Below are positions 6,837 to 14,068 of a stretch of DNA of 17,864 bases, one piece after another. The notes beneath the pieces were generated by a model. That model did no database searches. It had not been told where the DNA came from and saw only the letters and a list, made by a program, of their open reading frames with translations. Source of the DNA: Gemmatimonadota bacterium (lineage in GTDB: Bacteria > Gemmatimonadota > Gemmatimonadetes > Gemmatimonadales > GWC2-71-9). Every line of letters starts with the position of its first letter. Within the stretch, counting starts at the first letter, position 1. The DNA is taken from NCBI GenBank assembly GCA_029862935.1, contig JAOTWK010000025.1, positions 1 to 17,864 on the forward strand, in the 5' to 3' direction. The translations under genes were made by a program, and so were the position numbers.

Positions 6837-7541
6837 ATGTCGAAGCGTCTGGCTACAGACATCGCGGCCTTTCTCAAGGTGAACGAGCGATACCGAAGCT
6901 GGGAGCGGCTGCCCGATGAGTTCCTGCGGAGGAGTCGGCGCCTCTCTGCAGAGAAGGTCGTTGAAGTGGCCCTTGATCTCTGGAAGCGGGGCGAGCACCG
7001 CTTCCGGTGGGCTGCGGTGACGCTGCTCCGATCGCATCCCATGGCATTTCGCTGCGTTCGCTGGAGGTCGCTTGAGGAGATGGGCGACCGGATGGGCAAT
7101 TGGGGTGACGTGGATACCTTCGCTTCCTTGGCTGGACCGGCATGGCGAAGTGGGCAGATCAGTGATTGGCGAGTGCACCGGTGGGCCCGCTCGCAGAACC
7201 GGTGGTGGCGTCGCGCAGCCCTTGTCAGTACCGTCTTTCTCAATCGCCGATCGGTGGGAGGGCGTGGGGACACAGGGCGTACGCTTGCGGTTGCCGAGCT
7301 GCTGGCCAGCGACCGCGACGACATGGTGGTCAAAGGGATGTCCTGGGCTCTTCGGGAACTGATACCCGTCGACCGCCGTGCGGTGGAGCGGTTCCTGAGA
7401 AAGCACGACGATGTCTTGGCGGCGAGAGTCAAGCGCGAGGTCCGGAACAAGCTAACGACAGGGTTGAAGAACCCTCGCTCAAAGGGAAGTCGACGAGGGA
7501 ACGGTGCCCGACGATCGGCATCGAGTGGTCTGATTCCATGA
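6837..7541 (+). CDS. AlkD-like DNA alkylation repair (HEAT-repeat) protein
   Basis: This 234-residue protein matches the DNA alkylation repair family (AlkC/AlkD type), HEAT-like repeat glycosylases that remove alkylated bases. Visible signs are paired helices throughout, WGDVDTFASLAGPAWRSGQISDWRVHRWARSQNRWWRRAALVSTV (residues about 90-134, shown by its conserved Trp and Arg), and DDMVVKGMSWALRELIPVDRRAVERFL. The family normally ends near VRNKLTTGLKNP (about residue 213); the remaining 20 basic and serine-rich residues look like a run-on tail, and an AGCTAAC box starts in this region. Catalytic Asp and Trp positions cannot be assigned from sequence alone. ATG 6837 follows a TAG in frame, with GTGAGGG 8-14 bases upstream. 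Expected to act in the cytoplasm. Confidence 0.75.
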   Translation: MSKRLATDIAAFLKVNERYRSWERLPDEFLRRSRRLSAEKVVEVALDLWKRGEHRFRWAAVTLLRSHPMAFRCVRWRSLEEMGDRMGNWGDVDTFASLAGPAWRSGQISDWRVHRWARSQNRWWRRAALVSTVFLNRRSVGGRGDTGRTLAVAELLASDRDDMVVKGMSWALRELIPVDRRAVERFLRKHDDVLAARVKREVRNKLTTGLKNPRSKGSRRGNGARRSASSGLIP

Positions 7542-7600
7542 GGCACAGCACCATTCCCGATCGTTCCTATGCTTTTTCCCGCGGGACGCCGACCGTAGGT
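7450..7600 (+). repeat. Decayed attC candidate (about 151 bp)
   Basis: AGCTAAC at 7450-7456 could be a left box (compare AGCTAAC at 13031). The right end reads CGCCGACCGTAGGTT (7587-7601), close to CGCTGACCGTTAGGT but with one T missing from the core. The interior does not match the other families. The spacing is right for an attC, but chance similarity cannot be excluded, and the left part is coding. Confidence 0.3.
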
Positions 7601-7712
7601 TCCTAGATATCCCCAAGGATCGGACTGTGTCATACGTCCCGTCCTGTCGTGTGTACTCGCCACAAGCTGACTGGTTCAATCAGGGTCGCGAAACTCAAAG
7701 AGGGCTCTCCAC

Positions 7713-9104
7713 ATGTCCTTCCTCATGTCCCTCCTCCGCCGCCGCAGCGTCCTCATCACCCTCGTTGCCGTTCTCGCGCTAAGTGGCTGGCTCCTCGTCC
7801 GCGACACCGGCGCGGAGGACGCGTCGATCATCGCTCCGGTGAAGCGCGGTGATTTCCGGGTCACGGTTACCACGTCGGGAGAGCTGAGCGCTGAAGAGTC
7901 GGTGAACGTCACGGCGCCCGCCAACGCCCAGCAGATTCAGGTCTACCAGTTGACGATCCAGTCGATCGTTCCCGAGGGGACTGAGGTCCAGGCGGGTGAC
8001 GTGGTCGCCCAGTTGGACCGGTCGCAGGTGGCCGCGAAACTGTCGGAAGTGACGCTGGCCCTCCAGAAGGCAACGGCCGTCTACGAGCAGGCCATGCTCG
8101 ACTCGACGCTGACCCTGTCCCAGGCGCGCGAAGACATCATTGGCCTCGAGCTGGCGCTCGAGGAACGCCGGCTGGCTGAGGAGCAGGCAGTCTACGAGGC
8201 TCCCACGGTCCGGCGCCAGGCAGAAATCGATCTGGAGAGAGCCGACCGTCAGCTCAATCAGGCCCGCGAGGCTTACAAGACCAGGGTGGAACAGGCCGAG
8301 GCAAAAATGCGCGAGGTGGGCGCCGACATGGAGCGCGAGCGCAACCGGCTGGCAATCGTGCAGCAGGTCATGGAGGGGTTCACGGTCCGCGCGCCTGCGC
8401 CGGGCATGGTGATCTACGTGAAGGAGTGGAACGGCCGGAAGAAGACCGTAGGCTCGCGGGTGTCCCCCTGGGATCCGGCAGTGGCGACGCTACCCGACCT
8501 CACCAAGATGGAGTCGATCACGTACGTCAACGAAATCGACATCCGGAAGATCGCTGAGGGGCAGCCCGTCACGATCTCGCTCGATTCCGACCCGGACAAG
8601 CGACTCGAGGGCACGGTCACCGCCGTCGCCAACGTCGGCGAGCAGCGGCCCAACACCGACGCCAAGGTCTTCGAGATCCAGATCAAGGTCGAGGGATCCG
8701 ACACAACGCTCCGACCGGGCATGACGACCGGGAACGCCATCGAGACCCAGGTTCACGAGGACGTGCTGTTCGTGCCGATCGAGGCACTGGGCAGCGAGAA
8801 TGGCATTCCGTTCGTGTACCACAGAGACGGGGGCCGGGTGCGCAAACGTGAGGTCGTGACCGGAGCCATGAACGAGAACGAGGTGGTGATCGTTCGGGGG
8901 CTCGAAGAGAACGACGCCGTGTTGCTGGCCCCGCCCCCCAACGGCGCCGAGATGACGCTGGAGCGCTTGCCTGACTCTCCGGTACCGGAGTCGGGGGCGG
9001 AACCTGTGGTGCGCGCCGATACGTCCGACCGCAGCGGGTTACCACCACAGGACACCGTACCGCTGGACACCATAGAGTTGGACACCACAGCGCCCGGTCG
9101 TTGA
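7713..9104 (+). CDS. HlyD/MacA-type periplasmic adaptor of an export system
   Basis: This is a 463-residue membrane fusion protein. An N-terminal helix anchors it (residues about 11-27, after MSFLMSLLRRRS). It is followed by the first half of the barrel-sandwich (lipoyl) domain with VTTSGELSAEESVNVTAP, then a long helical hairpin about residues 105-215 rich in Glu, Arg and Ala. The second half hybrid region FTVRAPAPGMVIYV comes at about 226-240, then beta-barrel domains with LRPGMTTGNAIETQV and VPIEALGSENG. The extended C-terminus (about 420-463) is acidic and proline-rich, with repeated DT residues. The adaptor would join the inner-membrane permease to the outer-membrane channel. The next gene starts four bases after its stop. 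A modest GAGGG precedes ATG 7713. The substrate cannot be inferred. Confidence 0.9.
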   Translation: MSFLMSLLRRRSVLITLVAVLALSGWLLVRDTGAEDASIIAPVKRGDFRVTVTTSGELSAEESVNVTAPANAQQIQVYQLTIQSIVPEGTEVQAGDVVAQLDRSQVAAKLSEVTLALQKATAVYEQAMLDSTLTLSQAREDIIGLELALEERRLAEEQAVYEAPTVRRQAEIDLERADRQLNQAREAYKTRVEQAEAKMREVGADMERERNRLAIVQQVMEGFTVRAPAPGMVIYVKEWNGRKKTVGSRVSPWDPAVATLPDLTKMESITYVNEIDIRKIAEGQPVTISLDSDPDKRLEGTVTAVANVGEQRPNTDAKVFEIQIKVEGSDTTLRPGMTTGNAIETQVHEDVLFVPIEALGSENGIPFVYHRDGGRVRKREVVTGAMNENEVVIVRGLEENDAVLLAPPPNGAEMTLERLPDSPVPESGAEPVVRADTSDRSGLPPQDTVPLDTIELDTTAPGR

Positions 9105-9108
9105 CCAC

Positions 9109-10497
9109 GTGAGCGACCGGTTGGATCACTTCCGCCAGGCAGTTCGCGGGCACTTCCTCTTCAGCATGCGGACGGCGGTGGAGGCCGTGGGCCACAACAA
9201 GCTGCGGGCCGCGCTCACATCGCTCGGCATTCTCTTCGGGGTGGCCTCCGTCATCGCTATGCTGGCGATCGGCAAGGGCGCCGAGCAAGAACTCCTCGAG
9301 CAGATGAAGCTCCTGGGCTCCAACAATGTGGTCATCACGCCGCTCGTCGAGCAGACGGAGGAGGACTTGACCCAGGAGCAAGCCGACCGTGAGGTCGAGC
9401 GGTTTTCGCCGGGTCTCACGTATGCCGATGCGCAGGCGATCGAGCAGGTCATTCCGGCGGTCGAGATCAGCGCTGCGGAAATCGTGCTCAACACGTCGTT
9501 CACTCGCGAGGGGTTCAGACGATCCGGCAAGGTCGTCGGCGTGGATACGACGTATTTCCGGTTGACCAACCTGAGCCTGGTGAGCGGCAGCATGTTCGAC
9601 GCGATGCAGGTTGCGCGTGGACTCCCAGTGGCCATCATCGGGGACGGCATACGGACGCGTTTCTTCATGACCGAAGACCCGATCGGCAAGCCGCTCAAGG
9701 TGGGACGCACGTGGGTGACGGTGATCGGCGTTTTGGCCGACCGCCGGTTCAGCGGCGAAGCGTCGTCGCGGTTGGGGATCCGCGACGCCAACATGGATGT
9801 CTATATCCCGGTCAACACGATGCTCCTCCGGTTCCGGAACCGCGCGTTGGTGACGCAACGTGACGTCCAGATGGCGTCACGTCCGGCGGGGGTCGACGAC
9901 GAGGAGGCGCCCGAAACGGAAGAACAGCGGGCCGAGCGCACCAACCGCAACCAGCTCGACCGCATCATCCTGCGCGTGAACGAATCGAAACTCGTTCCGG
10001 GGACCGCCGAGGTGGTCCAGCGCCTACTCAAGCGACGTCACAACTCCGTCGTCGATTTCGAGATCACCGTGCCGGAGTTGCTGCTGCAACAAGAACGGCG
10101 GACGAAGGCGATCTTCAACGTGGTGCTCGGGTCCATTGCGTCGATCTCGCTGATTGTTGGCGGGATCGGCATCATGAACATCATGCTCGCGTCCGTTCTC
10201 GAACGCATTCGCGAGATCGGGGTGCGCCGCGCGGTCGGCGCCACCCGCAACGAGATTCTCTTCCAGTTTCTGAGCGAGGCCGTCCTGATCAGTGTGGTGG
10301 GCGGTGTCGCCGGCATCATCCTGGGTGCCGGATTGAGCGTCGCCATCGAGCGTGCCGCCGGGATTCAGACCGTCGTGTCGTACGTCTCCGTGTTTCTGGC
10401 CTTCGGTGTGGCCTTGGCTGTCGGGCTTGCCTTTGGGATCGCGCCGGCCTATCGGGCCGCGCAACAAGATCCCGTTGTCTGTCTCCGCCACGAGTGA
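9109..10497 (+). CDS. MacB/FtsX-type ABC transporter permease (no ATPase domain)
   Basis: This protein has 462 residues. The N-terminal transmembrane helix (about 34-54, ALTSLGILFGVASVIAMLAI) is followed by a MacB-type periplasmic core domain (about 60-330). Three C-terminal helices come next (about 338-360, 390-412 and 420-445) with the FtsX signature ERIREIGVRRAVGATRNEI. It ends with the usual AAQQDPV-x-x-LR-x-E. E. coli MacB carries its ATPase in the same chain; this protein has no Walker A or signature motif, and no separate ATPase gene lies in the operon. The ATPase must come from elsewhere, or the system is incomplete. GTG 9109 is used as start; ATG 9166 is an alternative that begins at MRTAVEAVGHNKLR. 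It overlaps the next gene by four bases, which suggests translational coupling. Confidence 0.9.
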   Translation: MSDRLDHFRQAVRGHFLFSMRTAVEAVGHNKLRAALTSLGILFGVASVIAMLAIGKGAEQELLEQMKLLGSNNVVITPLVEQTEEDLTQEQADREVERFSPGLTYADAQAIEQVIPAVEISAAEIVLNTSFTREGFRRSGKVVGVDTTYFRLTNLSLVSGSMFDAMQVARGLPVAIIGDGIRTRFFMTEDPIGKPLKVGRTWVTVIGVLADRRFSGEASSRLGIRDANMDVYIPVNTMLLRFRNRALVTQRDVQMASRPAGVDDEEAPETEEQRAERTNRNQLDRIILRVNESKLVPGTAEVVQRLLKRRHNSVVDFEITVPELLLQQERRTKAIFNVVLGSIASISLIVGGIGIMNIMLASVLERIREIGVRRAVGATRNEILFQFLSEAVLISVVGGVAGIILGAGLSVAIERAAGIQTVVSYVSVFLAFGVALAVGLAFGIAPAYRAAQQDPVVCLRHE

Positions 10498-11981
10498 GTC
10501 TCATGGTTCGACATCTCCCACTCCGTGCCGCCGCCCGATGGGCGACGTGCTGTCTCGCATTCTTCGGTCCGGCCCACGCCGCAGCACAGGAATCGGTGGC
10601 GCGTCTCACGTTGCCCCAGGCGATTGAACGTGCCCTGGAACGGGGGCACCAGGCAGCGGCCGCCGAAGCGACTCGGGACGCGGCGTACTATCGGGGGGAT
10701 GCGTTCTACTCTCGGCTCTTGCCCCGACTGTCCGTCGCCGGCACCGTCCCGGCCTACAACCGTTCCATCATCGAGGTCCTGCAACCGGACGGGAGCACGC
10801 TGTTCCGCCCCCAGAATCAGACGAGTGCGGCGCTGACGGCGACGCTATCGCAGACGATCCCGGTCACTGGCGGGGACGTATTCATCTCGTCCTCACTGTC
10901 CCGCGTGTCCGTGAGCGGAACGCAGGACGTGGTGACCTGGTCGTCCACTCCGGTCACCATCGGCCTCCGGCAACCGATCCTGCGGCCGAACGCGGTGGCG
11001 TGGAACCGCAAGGAACAGCCGGTGCGGAAGGACCTGGCGTCCCGACAGTACCTCGAGGCGCGCGAGGACATCACGGTCGAAACCACCCGCCTCTTCTTCG
11101 ACGTGTACGCGGCGCGCGTGGCGCTGGAGACTGCGCGTTCCAACGCCGGGGTCAACGACACGCTCTACACGCTCAATACCGGGCGGTTCGAGATCGGCTC
11201 GATTGGTGAGAACGATCTCCTCCAGAGCGAACTGGCGCTGCTGCGCTCCCGGACCAGCCTGGACGGAGCGCGGCTGGCGTACGAGCGGGCGTTGGCGGCG
11301 CTCCGGATCCAGCTCAACATGCCACTCGACACACCCCTCGAGGTCGTGGTGCCGGCGGCGATCCCCGACTTCGAGCCCGATTCGGCCCGCGCCGTGGTCC
11401 AGGCACTGCAGAACCGGTCGGTGGTGCGCGACATTGATCTCCAGGATCTGGAGGCGGACCGGCGGGTGGCTGAAGCCAAGCTGAACAACGGGATCGGCGG
11501 GACGCTGCAGGCCAGCTACGGCTTCAACGCCACCGCGCCCGAGGCGAGCGGCGTCTACAGCAATTTGCTCGAGGCCCAGCGGCTCACGGTCTCCGTCGAG
11601 ATCCCGCTCATTCAGTGGGGCGCCGCGCGCGAGGAGGTTCGGGCCGCGGAGGCGGACCGCGCGCAGACGGAGAGTCGCGCACAGTCCATGCTCGAGCAGA
11701 CCGCGCACGAGGCCCGGTTTGCTGCGCTCGAGCTGTCACAGGCCAAACGCAACCTGGCGCTCTCTGCCACCGCCGACACCGTGGCCGGCAAGCGCTTCGA
11801 GGTCGCGTACAACCGCTACGTGATCGGGCGGATCTCGATCGACAACCTCTACATCGCGCAGGGAGAAAAGGACGAGGCGAGGACGCAGTACGTGCGCGCT
11901 TTGCGCGGATACTGGGAGGCGTACTATCGGCTCCGCCGAGTGACGCTCTACAACTTCGAGCGAGAGGAAGTGATCCGGTAG
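10494..11981 (+). CDS. TolC-family outer membrane efflux channel
   Basis: This is a 495-residue outer membrane factor. The signal peptide covers about residues 1-31, with likely cleavage near AHAAAQ. Two OEP-type repeats follow. The first begins LTLPQAIERALERGHQAAAAEA and includes RLFFDVYAARVALETARSNAG. The second includes LQNRSVVRDIDLQDLEADRRVAEAKL, then VEIPLIQWGAAREEVRAAEADRAQTES, and closes with YIAQGEKDEARTQYVRALRGYWEAYYRLRRVTLY. Alternating long helices and short strands fit the trimeric barrel with a periplasmic tunnel. The GTG start at 10494 overlaps the permease stop (GTGA); ATG 10503 is an equally good start three codons in. With the adaptor and permease it would form a tripartite exporter spanning both membranes, so the host is diderm. 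Confidence 0.9.
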   Translation: MSLMVRHLPLRAAARWATCCLAFFGPAHAAAQESVARLTLPQAIERALERGHQAAAAEATRDAAYYRGDAFYSRLLPRLSVAGTVPAYNRSIIEVLQPDGSTLFRPQNQTSAALTATLSQTIPVTGGDVFISSSLSRVSVSGTQDVVTWSSTPVTIGLRQPILRPNAVAWNRKEQPVRKDLASRQYLEAREDITVETTRLFFDVYAARVALETARSNAGVNDTLYTLNTGRFEIGSIGENDLLQSELALLRSRTSLDGARLAYERALAALRIQLNMPLDTPLEVVVPAAIPDFEPDSARAVVQALQNRSVVRDIDLQDLEADRRVAEAKLNNGIGGTLQASYGFNATAPEASGVYSNLLEAQRLTVSVEIPLIQWGAAREEVRAAEADRAQTESRAQSMLEQTAHEARFAALELSQAKRNLALSATADTVAGKRFEVAYNRYVIGRISIDNLYIAQGEKDEARTQYVRALRGYWEAYYRLRRVTLYNFEREEVIR

Positions 11982-12384
11982 CCTGGGACGCTCGGGCGAG
12001 GGAATCCAAAGCTGGGTTGCCGGCCGGCGGCGGTGAATCTTGAAGCCGTGAAGGCGGCGGTCTGCCCGCCAGAACCGAGTGTCACCCGTAACGTTTGGTG
12101 CTGGGAAAGTGCTCTAGCAAGTAGGGCCCCTGTGCAGTCAGGGCTCGAGTCACGCGCTGTGTGTTCGCGCGCGCTGTTCAGGGCCGTGTGTTATGCTGCC
12201 GCTCGTGTGCAGTCTAACGCGCGGACGCCTTGGCCAGTCCGACCTCTAAGCCACGGCGATATTGCCAGTTGTGATTGGAGGAGGGCGATTCACTCGTGTG
12301 CTGGACTGCGAGGAATTTGCGTGATAACGCGATATCTTGGTCAGCATAATACTAGTTAGCTAGCAAGTCACCGAGGGAGGCTCC
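11982..12384. other. Intergenic region of 403 bases with possible attC relics
   Basis: No coding frame here looks real. Two weak attC-like pairings are present. One is GTCTAAC-GCGC at 12212-12222 paired with GTTAGCT at 12355-12361. The other ends in GTTATGC at 12190-12196, the same right-box variant as the site at 631. No inverted repeat with a T run follows the TolC-like gene, so I could not find an intrinsic terminator. The AT-rich stretch at about 12325-12365 (GATAACGCGATATC, CATAATACTAGTTAG) could hold a promoter for the amidase, but no pair of -35 and -10 boxes has good spacing. Confidence 0.4.
12212..12361 (+). repeat. Decayed attC candidate (150 bp)
   Basis: GTCTAAC at 12212-12218 is followed by GCGCGGACG, loosely like GTCTAACACGCGCATGGAC. 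GTTAGCT at 12355-12361 is near a right box, with C for the usual G or A at position six. The length fits. The interior does not match other sites and the arms next to the boxes do not pair convincingly, so this is a weak call. Confidence 0.25.
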
Positions 12385-13011
12385 ATGTTCAAGTCACTCG
12401 CCCGTTGCACCCTGGCCGTGGTGCTCAGTTTCGCGGTCACAACCGCACTCCTCGCACAGGACTCATCGCAGAAGCTGATCGTCATTGATGCCGGGCACGG
12501 TGGCTTCGACCCAGGCGCCAAGGCGGTCACAGGAATGCTCGAGAAGGATGTCACGCTCGCCTTCGCCCAGCAGCTCGCCGAGACCCTGATCGGCGCGGGT
12601 GCCGCCGTTGAGTTGACACGCGGCACGGACACCTATGTCTCGCTCAAGGAGCGAGCGGCCAGTGCAGACGACGCAGCGCTGCTGCTGTCGATTCACACAG
12701 CGGCTGCTCCGACTGCGTCAAGCTCTGGCATGTACATCTTCGTGCCACGTGATCATCCTCCGAGCGAACGGCTTGCAGCAGTGCTCACCGAGCATCTGCA
12801 GGACGTTGCCGCCATGCCGATCGCGGCAACGCGAGCATACGATTTCCACGTGTTCCGCGGTGTCCGCTGCCCCGCTGTCATGCTCGAGTTGGGTCATCTC
12901 ACGAACGCAGACGACGCTCGGGTGCTGACCGATCCTGACTTTCGGCGCCAGGTCACTGCGGCGGTCGTGGTGGCCTTGCAGGCAGCGGGTTTTGTCCCCG
13001 CGGGCGAGTGA
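12385..13011 (+). CDS. N-acetylmuramoyl-L-alanine amidase (Amidase_3)
   Basis: This 208-residue secreted enzyme would cleave the amide bond between muramic acid and the peptide stem of peptidoglycan, in the periplasm. Residues 1-24 form a signal peptide ending LLA. The Amidase_3 fold then covers the rest of the protein. Zinc ligands are His38 in DAGHGG, Glu53 in LEKDVTL and His104 in SIHTAA. The catalytic Glu168 is in VMLELGHLTN, where the family usually has E-x-G-F-L-S/T-N. It consists of the catalytic domain alone, with no AMIN or SH3 targeting domain and no inhibitory helix obvious in the region before the last motif. GGGAGG sits six bases before ATG 12385. It is followed by a clear attC, so it can be a cassette gene; a cell-wall hydrolase in a cassette could act on the host envelope. 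Confidence 0.9.
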   Translation: MFKSLARCTLAVVLSFAVTTALLAQDSSQKLIVIDAGHGGFDPGAKAVTGMLEKDVTLAFAQQLAETLIGAGAAVELTRGTDTYVSLKERAASADDAALLLSIHTAAAPTASSSGMYIFVPRDHPPSERLAAVLTEHLQDVAAMPIAATRAYDFHVFRGVRCPAVMLELGHLTNADDARVLTDPDFRRQVTAAVVVALQAAGFVPAGE

Positions 13012-13030
13012 GGTGAGCGGTCGGGTTGCT

Positions 13031-13173
13031 AGCTAACAAGCGCATGGACCAGCCGAGCGCGGACGTTCCAAAGGAACTTGAGTGTTGATGCGCGTGGCGT
13101 TGATACGAGCACGTTCACCGATACACGTGGCCCGCGAGCGAGGCGCTCGCAGGTCATGCGCTGACCGTTAGGC
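13031..13173 (+). repeat. attC site, 143-bp family
   Basis: The left box AGCTAAC is at 13031-13037 and is followed by AAGCGCATGGACCAGCCGAG. The right end is GCAGGTCATGCGCTGACC then GTTAGGC at 13167-13173. The interior matches 631 and 15844 closely, including GATACGAGCACGTTCACCGA. Confidence 0.92.
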
Positions 13174-13198
13174 CGCTGTGTAGACGAGGAGACTGATC

Positions 13199-13480
13199 GT
13201 GGTCCCCAAAACCGTCGGACAACAACTCGCCAACCGACTGATTCTCGGACTCTTTGGCATTGTCCTCATCCTTTTCGCTGCTGGGGCACTTTTGCTTGGT
13301 CTGCGCCAAGAGGCCTTTGGAGCGATTGGCTATATCGTCACGGTTACGGTCGCCGTAGCATTGCTTGCTGCCGGCTTGCGCCAGATCTACCACGCGATAG
13401 CCGGCCACCTGCCGCGATGGTATACAGAAGTGTTGTTGTTTGGCGCAGGTGTCTTGGTAGGTGGTCCTGATCGCAAATAG
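13199..13480 (+). CDS. Small membrane protein of unknown function
   Basis: This is a 93-residue protein starting at GTG 13199 with GAGGAG nine bases upstream. Two hydrophobic segments are clear: about residues 14-35 (LILGLFGIVLILFAAGALLLGL) and 42-60 (AIGYIVTVTVAVALLAAGL). A third, weaker one lies near 78-88. The N-terminus and the loop RQIYHAIAGHLPRW carry the charged residues. No family is recognised. It lies between an intact attC and a half-attC, and its stop is six bases before the left box of the latter. Confidence 0.7.
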   Translation: MVPKTVGQQLANRLILGLFGIVLILFAAGALLLGLRQEAFGAIGYIVTVTVAVALLAAGLRQIYHAIAGHLPRWYTEVLLFGAGVLVGGPDRK

Positions 13481-13486
13481 GCAACG

Positions 13487-13572
13487 GCCTAACAAGCGCA
13501 TGGACCTGCCGAGCGCGTACGTTTTAGAGGAGCTTGAGTGGTGATGCGCCTCGCACTGTTCCAAACACACGT
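13487..13572 (+). repeat. Truncated attC, left half only
   Basis: GCCTAAC at 13487-13493 and the next 60-odd bases, through AGCGCGTACGTTTTAGAGG and TTGAGTGGTGATGCGCC, match the left half of the 143-bp family closely. Similarity ends near the tip of the expected hairpin, and the following sequence leads into the DUF488 gene. No right arm (GCAGGTCATGCGC) and no right box follow before the start codon. This site cannot fold into an attC hairpin. The right limit is approximate. Confidence 0.8.
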
Positions 13573-13590
13573 TTGAGGAGAAGGTGGCTC

Positions 13591-13977
13591 ATGGCAGTAC
13601 GAATCGTGCGCCTCGGAACCAGCAGGGGTGCCAAAGAGGGACTTCGGATCGGGACCGTTAGGCGCCCCCCGCGAGGAGTTCCCAAGCGTGAGCTTGCATC
13701 GCAGAACTGGTATGATGTCTGGTTTCCGAACCTCGCGCCGAGTCCGGAACTCATGAAGCGCGGGCGGGCAGCACGAAGCGACCGCGACTGGAACGCCTTC
13801 AAGAAGAAGTATCGCACTGAGATGTCGGAGCCCGACCAAGGCCGCGTGCTCGATCTGCTCGCAGCGCTGTCTCACAGGACGGACCTTGCCGTGGGGTGTT
13901 ATTGCGAGGATGAGTCGCGGTGTCACCGGTCCGTACTCCGAGAACTACTCGCTGAGCGCGGGGCCGAGATTGCGTAG
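13591..13977 (+). CDS. DUF488 family protein
   Basis: This 128-residue protein is a clear DUF488 member, a small cytoplasmic family of unknown function with conserved residues grouped as for an enzyme. It begins MAVRIVRLGTSRG, then GLRIGTVRRPPRGVPK (residues about 22-37), NWYDVWFPNLAPSPEL, a variable charged helix, and the C-terminal VGCYCEDESRCHRSVLRELL (about 103-122), whose paired cysteines and His-Arg are the family's best-known motif. I chose ATG 13591, which begins the family's usual MxxRIVRLGT; an ATG at 13534 would add 19 residues drawn from the attC fragment. GGAGAAGG precedes the chosen start. Curiously, the codons for TVRR contain GTTAGGC (13657-13663), an exact attC right-box sequence. 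Confidence 0.88.
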   Translation: MAVRIVRLGTSRGAKEGLRIGTVRRPPRGVPKRELASQNWYDVWFPNLAPSPELMKRGRAARSDRDWNAFKKKYRTEMSEPDQGRVLDLLAALSHRTDLAVGCYCEDESRCHRSVLRELLAERGAEIA

Positions 13978-14034
13978 TCCGGCGCCGTCGGGCGTAGGGG
14001 CCTAGGGGTGGTGAAATCCCGGCGTGAAGCTGCT

Positions 14035-14052
14035 GCCTAACAGGCGTTAGGT
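14035..14052 (+). repeat. 18-bp mini attC remnant
   Basis: GCCTAACAGGCGTTAGGT consists of a left box (GCCTAAC) and a right box (GTTAGGT) separated by only AGGC. All other sites here have at least 50 bases between the boxes. Upstream, GGCGTGAAGCTGCT resembles arm sequence of the short attC types. It looks like a site whose inner arms and loop were deleted, and it probably lacks the extrahelical bases that orient integrase. Confidence 0.7.
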
Positions 14053-14068
14053 GGACAGCTCCGAACCC

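Noticed and set aside
6687..7663. Two long minus-strand frames (6687-7406 and 6794-7663) opposite the AlkD-like gene
   Set aside because: The + frame has family motifs; the minus frames are low-complexity and overlap each other.
8683..9858. 391-residue minus-strand open frame across the adaptor and permease genes
   Set aside because: It crosses two clearly identified + strand genes, is rich in Arg, His and Pro as expected for antisense of GC-rich genes, and matches nothing I know.
10893..11708. 271-residue minus-strand frame opposite the TolC-like gene
   Set aside because: The composition and phase are those of an antisense shadow; the + frame has full OEP repeats and a signal peptide.
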